Part shown: positions 51,009-57,550 of the stretch, one piece after another
Numbering within the stretch: position 1 is the stretch's first letter
Layout: the number at the start of each line of letters is the position of its first letter
From: CAZYLZ01 sp964648335
GTDB taxonomy: Bacteria; Patescibacteriota; Minisyncoccia; Phycocordibacterales; UBA2100
Assembly (NCBI GenBank): GCA_964648335.1
Contig: CAZYLZ010000003.1
Coordinates: 1-64,000 of the forward strand
Direction: 5' to 3'
Length of the DNA stretch: 64,000 nucleotides
Made by a program: the position numbers and the translations under genes
Notes under the pieces: model-generated
The model's input: only the letters and a program-made list of their open reading frames with translations
Told to the model about the DNA's origin: nothing
Database searches by the model: none

Positions 51009-52310
51009 TTACGCCAGCGCTGGCGATGGTTCGGTCGCCGCTCCTGGATTCTTATCGAAAAGTTTGCGCGCGATTTCTTCACGTAAGACATCGGCGTCGC
51101 TCCAGGGTATCTTTGTTCCTCCAGGGCCCATCATGGTGGTCTCGCTGCCTTTTCCACTTACAAGCACTGCTGTTCCAGGTTCAGCAAGCTCCAAGGCTCG
51201 TCTGATCGCGAGCCGTCGGTCGATGATGATCTCGGGGCGGGTGTGCTTTATCCCGAGTGCAATTGAGGCCGTTATTGCAAACGGATCTTCGTCGTACGGA
51301 TCTTCGTTGGTGAGGATGATGTGATCGCACAGTTCGTCGGCGATCTTTCCCATCTCGGGTCGTTTCCAGACGTCGCGGCCGCCGCCAGCGGCGCCCAAGA
51401 CACACACCTTCTTGCGCCCTTTGTACGAGGTGTAGAGCGCTCGCAGAGAGTCTGGCGTATGTGCGTAGTCGACGACTGCAAGAAATGGCTGCGACTTATC
51501 GATCTGTATCTCTTCGGTTCGACCCGGTATGACGCGGAGCTTCGCGATGCCGGCGGCAATAATGGACGGCTCGATGCCGAAGGCGCGTGCCATCGTTGCT
51601 GCCGCGAGCGCGTTCATCATATTGTGTTCACCTGCGACATGCACGTGCATCGTGGTGTTCTCGAGCACGAACGTGCTGCCACGCTCATCGCTCGCATACG
51701 GACGCACCTCTTCTTTGGTATAGGGGAGAGCGAGGTCGACGGGGAGGGTAAGGAAGCGAACACTCTCCTTATCTTCGGTATTAGCTGCCAGGATGCGCGG
51801 TCGCTTTTTCGAACGTACCAGGGCGTGTCCTATCGAGAGTTTCGCTTGTACATATGCGTCGTACGATCCGTGCGATTCGATATGCTCGGGCGAGAGGTTC
51901 GTGAATATGAGCCCGTTGAGCTGAATGAATCGATGACGGTGCTGCAGAGTGCCTTCGGACGTCATCTCGATGAACGCGATGTTGCATTTTGCCTTGACCG
52001 CGTCGGCCAAGAACTGTTGCATGAAGAATCGTCCCGGCATGCTCATCTTGCGCCGGTTCTGCTCGCTTTTGCCAGCGACCTTGAAACGGATGGTGCTCGT
52101 GCTTGCAGTCGTGTAGCCCGCCGTCTCGAAGATGACGTTCAAGAACTCGATGGTACTCGACTTGCCTTTGGTCCCGGTGACGCCAATAACGAGAATACGC
52201 TGGGAGGGAAAGTTGTTTATGAGTGCTCCTAAGAAGGCGTTCCCAAAGTGGTATGCCGAAAGCACGGGTCTCGGTATCAGCTGCCGAACCATTGATTTGA
52301 GTGCATGCAT
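51009..52310 (-). CDS. MurE-type Mur ligase family protein with altered amino acid motif
   Basis: A 433-residue protein. The ATP site is VIGVTGTKGKSSTIEFL, followed by AFIEMTSEGTLQHRH, FTNLSPEHIESHGS, AGEHNMMNALAAATMA (the N-domain of central ligase fold) and VVDYAHTPDSLRALY, GAAGGGRDVWKRPEMG. MurE proteins have about 490 residues; the N-terminal UDP-binding domain is shortened here. The motif that selects the amino acid (DNPR for meso-DAP in MurE) reads NEDPYDEDP, so the substrate may not be DAP. It could act in wall synthesis, recycling or another ligation. ruvA lies seven bases upstream on this strand. Confidence 0.8.
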   Translation of the reverse strand: MHALKSMVRQLIPRPVLSAYHFGNAFLGALINNFPSQRILVIGVTGTKGKSSTIEFLNVIFETAGYTTASTSTIRFKVAGKSEQNRRKMSMPGRFFMQQFLADAVKAKCNIAFIEMTSEGTLQHRHRFIQLNGLIFTNLSPEHIESHGSYDAYVQAKLSIGHALVRSKKRPRILAANTEDKESVRFLTLPVDLALPYTKEEVRPYASDERGSTFVLENTTMHVHVAGEHNMMNALAAATMARAFGIEPSIIAAGIAKLRVIPGRTEEIQIDKSQPFLAVVDYAHTPDSLRALYTSYKGRKKVCVLGAAGGGRDVWKRPEMGKIADELCDHIILTNEDPYDEDPFAITASIALGIKHTRPEIIIDRRLAIRRALELAEPGTAVLVSGKGSETTMMGPGGTKIPWSDADVLREEIARKLFDKNPGAATEPSPALA

Positions 52311-52317
52311 ATCGCTG

Positions 52318-52893
52318 TTATCGTGATCCGCCGAGAATTTTCAACGCTTCGCGCAGTCGTGTGCTGCTTCCTTGGTGTTCGCGAGGGACGAGCTTGAGGG
52401 CGTCGCGAGCCTCGGAGCGTGAATAACCTAGGGCTTCGAGTGCCTCGACAGCGTCGGTGTCGCCGGTGTGTATTGCCTTTTCGCCTTCGATCGCGAGGCC
52501 GACCTTGTCGCGAAGCTCGATGATGATCTTTTCGGCGGTCTTTTTTCCAATACCGGACATCTTAGTAAGGTACGCGAGATTACCTTCGGCGATCGCACTT
52601 TTAAGAGAGCTCGGTGTTGCGACCGAAAGAATGCCGAGTGCCGATTTAGGTCCTATCCCGGTAACGGTAAGGAGTAGCTCGAAGAGGGAGAGCTCGGTCC
52701 GGGTCGCGAATCCGTAGAGATCGAGTGCCGTTTCGCGCACCGCCATGTGTGTCCAAAGCGATGTCCGCGTACCTACCGAAAGCCCACCTAACGTATCGAC
52801 GGCGCCAAAGACCTTGTACCCGACCCCGCCTGTGCTCACGATCGCATGGGTATCGCCTATATAGAGAACGGTACCCTCAAGATGACCTATCAT
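52318..52893 (-). CDS. ruvA: Holliday junction DNA helicase subunit RuvA
   Basis: A 191-residue protein starting MIGHLEGTVLYIGDTHAIVS. Two helix-hairpin-helix motifs are visible (LLTVTGIGPKSALGIL, MSGIGKKTAEKIIIEL) and the C-terminal UBA-like domain (EALEALGYSRSEARDAL). RuvA binds the junction and directs RuvB. The frame is open far upstream of 52893, but the ATG there has TATGAT six bases before it and matches the family start. Confidence 0.95.
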   Translation of the reverse strand: MIGHLEGTVLYIGDTHAIVSTGGVGYKVFGAVDTLGGLSVGTRTSLWTHMAVRETALDLYGFATRTELSLFELLLTVTGIGPKSALGILSVATPSSLKSAIAEGNLAYLTKMSGIGKKTAEKIIIELRDKVGLAIEGEKAIHTGDTDAVEALEALGYSRSEARDALKLVPREHQGSSTRLREALKILGGSR

Positions 52894-52899
52894 GCTGCA

Positions 52900-52905
52900 A
52901 TCATA
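52900..52905 (-). promoter_or_regulatory. -10 element of ruvA
   Basis: Minus strand TATGAT six bases before the ruvA ATG. Confidence 0.5.
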
Positions 52906-52992
52906 CAATAGAGAGGGCAGAAGTTCATGGGTGTGGGGGCAATAACACAGATTAGTTGCTTTTTTGGGGTTTTTAGGTACTATAGCCCCCAT

Positions 52993-53259
52993 ATGGCTAT
53001 CACATCGTCTGCAAAGAAGGCACAGCGCGCATCTCTTAAGAAGCGCGTCTTCAACGTGCGCCGCAAAGACACCATGCGCGACGCCTTCAAGGACTTCTCT
53101 AAGCTTGTCGCAGCCAAGAAGGTTAAGGAGGCAGGTGCTATGGTCTCGACGGTCTACCAAGCGGTAGACAAGGCTGCAAAGCGCGGAATCATCAAGGCAA
53201 ACGCCGCATCGCGCCGGAAAGCTCGCGTTGCACGCATGCTCGCTGGAATCTCGAAATAA
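52993..53259 (+). CDS. rpsT: Ribosomal protein bS20
   Basis: An 88-residue basic protein: MAITSSAKKAQRASLKKRVF, then RRKDTMRDAFKDFSKLVAAK and AKRGIIKANAASRRKARVAR. This is the bS20 pattern, a small-subunit protein that binds 16S rRNA. The ATG at 52993 fits the family; longer starts add unrelated residues. A TACTAT lies nine bases upstream and a terminator follows the stop. Confidence 0.96.
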   Translation: MAITSSAKKAQRASLKKRVFNVRRKDTMRDAFKDFSKLVAAKKVKEAGAMVSTVYQAVDKAAKRGIIKANAASRRKARVARMLAGISK

Positions 53260-53275
53260 CGGCTCAAAACAATCA

Positions 53276-53303
53276 CAAAACCGCGCTTTCTGGCGCGGTT
53301 TTG
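53276..53303 (+). terminator. Intrinsic terminator after rpsT
   Basis: ACCGCGC (53280-53286) pairs with GCGCGGT (53293-53299), flanked by A-run and T-run. Confidence 0.8.
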
Positions 53304-53433
53304 TGTCGGGGTATCGGTTTTTTGGCTTCGGTCGTTTGTTATTGTAGACGCCTCTGCTTGCCGCCATTAGGGTGGCCGCGGCTCGCGCCGTCGCGCTGCG
53401 CCCTGCGACCATCAGGGTCGCGAGCACATTTTT

Positions 53434-53486
53434 GTGGCCACCGTAATTTGCTACTGCAAATTCGGCCGGCCCCGGCTCGGCACGCC
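53434..53486. repeat. tRNA-associated palindromic repeat, copy 2
   Basis: GTGGCCACCGT, hairpin AATTTGC-TACT-GCAAATT (53445-53462), then CGGCCGGCCCCGGCTCGGCA. Confidence 0.6.
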
Positions 53487-53525
53487 TGCCTCCGCCGAGC
53501 ACAAATCTGCGCTCACTCGATTTGT

Positions 53526-53580
53526 GTGGCTACCCATAATTTTCTGGTGAAAATTTGGTCAGCCCCGCCTCGGCAGGCCT
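53526..53580. repeat. tRNA-associated palindromic repeat, copy 3
   Basis: GTGGCTACCCAT, hairpin AATTTTC-TGGT-GAAAATT (53538-53555), then GGTCAGCCCCGCCTCGGCAG. Arms of copies 2 and 3 differ in a compensatory way. Confidence 0.6.
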
Positions 53581-53611
53581 TTGGCTAGCACAAACTCCAT
53601 GTATTCGTTTG

Positions 53612-53683
53612 TGCTCCCGCTAGGAATCGAACCTAGATCACAAGCTCCGCAAGCTTGCATTCTATCCATTGAACTACGGGAGC
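53612..53683 (-). tRNA. tRNA-Arg (anticodon GCG)
   Basis: A 72-base cloverleaf. Acceptor GCTCCCG pairs with CGGGAGC; anticodon stem-loop CAAGC-TTGCGGA-GCTTG gives GCG; T-arm CTAGG-TTCGATT-CCTAG; discriminator A. Most bacteria read CGN with an ACG tRNA modified to inosine; a GCG anticodon is uncommon. Confidence 0.93.
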
Positions 53684-53789
53684 GTCGGTCGTACTGTAGC
53701 ATGTTTTTCGAGAATATCTATCTTTCTGGGACAGGCTGGTGCAATCCACTGTGCAAAGCGTTGGAAAAGGTGGGGGAGTGCCGCATGAT

Positions 53790-56522
53790 ATGGCTATGCA
53801 TCGATCTCGCGGCTCTGCGTCGTTGTTAGTAAATCTCTTCTCATTCGCCATAGTCGCTGGATTGTCACTCGGTGCCAGCGCCTATAGCCACGGCAAGGTC
53901 GCGCTCGGCATCGACGTGCCACAACGCTCGCAGATGACTGCAGCGGCAGATGCGGCATCGTCGCGCGATGGCGACAATGGTCGAGGGGCCAGTGGAGCAC
54001 CAATCCCGAGCGGTGAAGAGATAGGAAAAGCTAGCGATTGTCCTGCAGGAACGACGCAAAACGTCTCGGCTGCCACCGGCGGAGATAATCCTGGTGAGGT
54101 CGCGATAGTGCAAGCGCCCGGCGCCGATCTTAACTCGTGCGTTGTTTCGTGGGATTCGCCCGATGGGAAAAAAATATTTGTCGCCGGAGCTTCGTCGTAC
54201 GCGGGAGCTATCAGTGCCTGTGGTGGCGCTGCGGCAACCACATGTGTTACACAAAAGATGGAAAGTCAGTTTCCAAACGGCGCCGCAAACGGAACTGCCG
54301 AAACGAAGGTAAAAGAGCTCGCTGGCCTTAAGGGATATGCTGCGCCGTCGGATGTTTTGAATGATGCGTTTGGTGTAGGTGGCTCCGAGGCGAAGGCTGC
54401 AGTGGAGAAAGAAGTCGAGAACAATCTTAAAGCGCTCGAGGCATATACCAATAAGACGATTAGCGCGACCGACGACAAAGACAAAGAAAGGCTTGGGTTA
54501 GGCACGGCCAACCTCGAGACGCTTAAAGAGTCGGTCGGCCGCATCCCAGCGGGGGACAGTCCGTTCAAAACCGACCTGCAGAATGAGCGATTAAATACAA
54601 CACCTGCGGGCGAGACTAAAACCAATCCGATAGGTAATACGTTCGGATCTCATCGTGCTGATGAACAGACTTCGATGGAAGCTCTCGATCGTTACAATTC
54701 AAAAAAGGAACTCGCGGGTACGTTCGGTGCTAAAGAGGCCGCTCTACAGATTGCGCGCAACGCATACGATGCCGGATTGCGAAACGATCTCACTAACGAC
54801 GAGATCTCTGCGCTTGCGAGGGATAAGGCAAAGGCAGAAAGCGAATATGAAGCCGCACTTAAGGCTAAGAATGAGCTAGATGCATCGAATAAAGAAAATG
54901 CGTTGGCTAAGGCAGGTCCGTGCACGGCAGGTTGGCCGGCATGTGCTATTCGCGAAAACATCGTGAACCCCATACGGCAATTTATTGGGTGGGCACCTAT
55001 CCAAGAAACGCCCGGTGCTGGCGGCGTAAAAACTGAAACCGCAGTTGCGGGCGCTGCGACAACAAATACGGTTCCAACTACGCGCGAAACTGTCTCGAAT
55101 TCCGTAAACCCTGCCGATGCCTTTAAGGGCAACGAAAAACTTATCGCTGATTCCGATGAGCGACTCCATGCGGCGGTCGAAGGATATACGAAGGATGTAC
55201 CCACGGTGAGTGATCGCGACCACGATAAGGCATATGTCGAGAGTTGGGAGGCGCGCAAGGCGTATATCAACAACCTCGAAAAAACGCTTGCCGACCCCAA
55301 GACTCAGGAAGCGGGCAGCGCAGAAATTGGAAGAAAGCTCGATGCCGCACGAGCAGATTTAAAAGAGTTCGAAGGTCAGTTCAAGAAGGGGGCAGGGAGC
55401 CCTGGGGGCGCAGAAGAACTCCAGGCAATGAAGGATAGTCTGGGTGAACAAGCAGCTGCTGATAAAAAATCAGCAGACGATGCAGAGGCAGCGCGAAAGC
55501 GCGCCGAGCAAGAGGCTGCAGACCGCAGTCGCGTCGGGGGTGGAAATGGTGGCGGAGGGAGCGGAGGCGGGGGTGCAAATAAAAGTATCGCAGATGTGTT
55601 GAGTGGACTCATGGGTGGCGGGCAGAATTCGGCAGAGTGCGAGGCCGCAAAGTCGCAGTGCAGCGCAAATAGAAGTACGGCTGCGTGCCAAAAGGTTGCG
55701 CAGTGCCAGTCGCAAAGCAGCAACCCACTCTCGCAGCTCGGACAGATGCTCGGTAAAGCATTGGGCGGCGGTGGAAGTAGCGGGAGTGCCGCACAACCCG
55801 GTAGTGTTGCAGCGAATGCGGCGTGCAATGCGTATCCAGGAACGACGCTTACGAACGGGCAGTGTGCGTGCCAGCAGAGCGGCTACTCGTTCTACCAGGC
55901 AGGGACGACGCTTAACGGCGCGCCCGTACCGACATCGGGGTGTTACGCACCATCGGTTGCAGCTGGAACCAATCCTGGCGGGCAGACGCCTGTTGCCACC
56001 ATCTCGTGCGCAACAAATGCCGCAGATGTCGGTATGACGATTCCAGTCTCGTGGTCGTGCCAGAATTCGGTCACAGCGCGCGTCGACGGATTTACTCCCG
56101 CAGCACAAGAATTGGCACAGCTCTCGGGCTCGAGCCAAGTTACTGTCGCCAAACCAGCAAGCGGATCAAGCGTCGACTACACGGTCACGTGCATTAATCA
56201 GGGACAGACCGACGTAAAAAAGTGCACGGTCGCGATAGGTCAGCCTGGTCTTGCAATTGTTGCCATTCCCGACCGGCCCGAGGTAGGTAAGACGTCAATC
56301 ATCGGATGGTACTCGACCGGCATGAGCTCGTGCAGTATCAAGGGAGGAAGGATGAAGGGAGGTACCGGATCTCCAATCGACGAATTTACCAAAGAGGGGA
56401 CGAGCGGGTCAATAACCTTGCCACCCATAGAAGACGGCGATGTTTTCGAGGCAGGGCTTGCCTGCGTAAGTACGAGCGGACAGACAACCACCAAAGGAAT
56501 CGAGATAAGGCAGAAACAATAG
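53790..56522 (+). CDS. Large secreted coiled-coil protein with tandem Ig-like C-terminus
   Basis: A 910-residue product with an N-terminal anchor or signal (LLVNLFSFAIVAGLSLGASA). The central part (about residues 190-590) is rich in Ala, Lys and Glu, probably coiled coil, with a single Cys-Trp segment (PCTAGWPACAIRENI). Then come a Gly-rich tract with helix IADVLSGLMGGG, a Cys-rich region (AECEAAKSQCSANRSTAACQ and PGTTLTNGQCACQQSGY) and two Ig-like domains (SCATN...VSWSCQNS; WYSTGMSSCSIKGG) resembling those of the proteins at 43935 and 45222. The start at 53790 is preferred over a GTG at 53739. Function unknown; a surface fibre or adhesin is likely. Confidence 0.75.
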   Translation: MAMHRSRGSASLLVNLFSFAIVAGLSLGASAYSHGKVALGIDVPQRSQMTAAADAASSRDGDNGRGASGAPIPSGEEIGKASDCPAGTTQNVSAATGGDNPGEVAIVQAPGADLNSCVVSWDSPDGKKIFVAGASSYAGAISACGGAAATTCVTQKMESQFPNGAANGTAETKVKELAGLKGYAAPSDVLNDAFGVGGSEAKAAVEKEVENNLKALEAYTNKTISATDDKDKERLGLGTANLETLKESVGRIPAGDSPFKTDLQNERLNTTPAGETKTNPIGNTFGSHRADEQTSMEALDRYNSKKELAGTFGAKEAALQIARNAYDAGLRNDLTNDEISALARDKAKAESEYEAALKAKNELDASNKENALAKAGPCTAGWPACAIRENIVNPIRQFIGWAPIQETPGAGGVKTETAVAGAATTNTVPTTRETVSNSVNPADAFKGNEKLIADSDERLHAAVEGYTKDVPTVSDRDHDKAYVESWEARKAYINNLEKTLADPKTQEAGSAEIGRKLDAARADLKEFEGQFKKGAGSPGGAEELQAMKDSLGEQAAADKKSADDAEAARKRAEQEAADRSRVGGGNGGGGSGGGGANKSIADVLSGLMGGGQNSAECEAAKSQCSANRSTAACQKVAQCQSQSSNPLSQLGQMLGKALGGGGSSGSAAQPGSVAANAACNAYPGTTLTNGQCACQQSGYSFYQAGTTLNGAPVPTSGCYAPSVAAGTNPGGQTPVATISCATNAADVGMTIPVSWSCQNSVTARVDGFTPAAQELAQLSGSSQVTVAKPASGSSVDYTVTCINQGQTDVKKCTVAIGQPGLAIVAIPDRPEVGKTSIIGWYSTGMSSCSIKGGRMKGGTGSPIDEFTKEGTSGSITLPPIEDGDVFEAGLACVSTSGQTTTKGIEIRQKQ

Positions 56523-56588
56523 GGACGGTTGGAAAAAGAGAGTCCCTGTGGCATAACGGGGGCAGGAAGTCTCAGAAAGGAGCACTCG

Positions 56589-57056
56589 ATGCGAATCTTC
56601 ATATGCATGCTCTGCCTGTTCGCGACATCAGCGAGCGCTCGGACAGTAAGTCTGACCGAAATCCTCGCGTATCACGGCGTCATTCGTGACAAGACAAAAA
56701 CGGTCGAGAAATGGTACGAGCGCGAACTCCATATGCGCCCGATACGGTTTTTGGTAACCAATGAGAACGGTGTTCTCGAGTGTAGCGTCACGCGCAACGA
56801 CGTGTACCTGGTAGATCGGCCGGGGCAAGAGCAAAAGCAAATGGTCCGGGCGACGTATCAGATTTTCGACAGCGGATGCAAAGGAAAAGCGACCAGAATC
56901 ACTATCAAGTTTCGAGGGCCCGGTGCTATCGAGACCGATGAGTGGCTCCGGAAAAATTTTCAGACCGTATACGCGTCCTACATCGAGTACATCACCCAGC
57001 TCGAACGGGAAGACGTCATCGACAGGAACGCGAGTAGGTACATCACCCGCTGGTAA
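56589..57056 (+). CDS. Small secreted protein of unknown function
   Basis: A 155-residue product beginning MRIFICMLCLFATSASART, a short signal peptide. The mature part (KTVEKWYERELHMRPIRFLV, then LECSVTRNDVYLVDRPG) is polar with two Cys and no recognised motif. The start has AAGGAG six bases upstream, marking it as one of the Shine-Dalgarno genes. A terminator follows. No homologue comes to mind. Confidence 0.65.
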   Translation: MRIFICMLCLFATSASARTVSLTEILAYHGVIRDKTKTVEKWYERELHMRPIRFLVTNENGVLECSVTRNDVYLVDRPGQEQKQMVRATYQIFDSGCKGKATRITIKFRGPGAIETDEWLRKNFQTVYASYIEYITQLEREDVIDRNASRYITRW

Positions 57057-57063
57057 TGTAAGC

Positions 57064-57094
57064 GACGGCAGGAAAACCCTGCCGTCTTTGTTTT
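57064..57094 (+). terminator. Intrinsic terminator after the small secreted protein
   Basis: GACGGCAGG (57064-57072) and CCTGCCGTC (57078-57086), then TTTGTTTT. Confidence 0.85.
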
Positions 57095-57157
57095 AAGCCA
57101 AAAAAGAGGCGTCATCTTTTTCATGAACCTTTCACCACAAGGGAATATGCTGAGAAC

Positions 57158-57186
57158 TGGACAAAAGTACGATAAGACGGTATAAT
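57158..57186 (+). promoter_or_regulatory. Strong promoter of the 68-residue secreted protein
   Basis: TGGACA (57158-57163), 17-base spacer, perfect TATAAT (57181-57186). The leader of about 40 bases carries a Shine-Dalgarno. Confidence 0.8.
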
Positions 57187-57233
57187 GGGACTCAGTTAAT
57201 TTCGACGACGGCAAACAAAAAAGGAGATTTGCC

Positions 57234-57440
57234 ATGCTCACTAAAATCTGTGCGGCATTTGCTCTGGTTGCCGTCGCTACGGCGGCTCCCGCAGCAACAG
57301 CGCCGACCCGGCTCGTTGGACACATTCCCGTGTGTTCCGGCTCGCCCAAGGTCTGTGTGCAGACCGCAGTCAACTTCAAGGTCGTTCCGACTCCTGTAGC
57401 GCAAGTCCTTCGGGATTTTGCGGTCATGGATGAGGAGTAG
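57234..57440 (+). CDS. Very small secreted protein, highly expressed by prediction
   Basis: A 68-residue product beginning MLTKICAAFALVAVATAAPA, a signal peptide likely cut after TAA or PAA. The mature peptide has about 45 residues with one Cys pair (HIPVCSGSPKVCVQT). Consensus promoter, AAGGAG seven bases before ATG, and a strong terminator make a complete single-gene unit. No family recognised; it could be a secreted peptide or a surface factor. Confidence 0.65.
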   Translation: MLTKICAAFALVAVATAAPAATAPTRLVGHIPVCSGSPKVCVQTAVNFKVVPTPVAQVLRDFAVMDEE

Positions 57441-57446
57441 ATCGAG

Positions 57447-57474
57447 AAAGCGCGCACCCCGGTGCGCGCTTTTG
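57447..57474 (+). terminator. Intrinsic terminator after the 68-residue gene
   Basis: AAAGCGCGCACC and GGTGCGCGCTTT form a 12-base-pair stem (57447-57458 with 57461-57472) followed by T. Confidence 0.85.
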
Positions 57475-57550
57475 TTATGCAAAAAATATCGGCAGCTTTG
57501 CACACCAAAGCGCACAATAAAAACGCCTGCGGGCTATATCATTAGGGCAC

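Larger units (their letters stand above)
53304..53611. other. Noncoding GC-rich region with palindromes between rpsT and tRNA-Arg
   Basis: About 300 bases with no gene. It holds two repeat copies (53434-53486 and 53526-53580) and two further hairpins of similar style near 53370 and 53405 (GCGACC-ATCA-GGGTCGC). Confidence 0.65.

Noticed and set aside
52318..53502. ruvA as an N-terminally extended protein of 394 residues
   Set aside because: The extension overlaps rpsT and the rpsT terminator antisense and is not protein-like; the ATG at 52893 has a -10 and the RuvA N-terminus.
53330..53600. CRISPR array in the repeat-rich region before tRNA-Arg
   Set aside because: Only two or three diverged units exist, with no regular spacers and no cas genes nearby; the repeats are palindromic elements.
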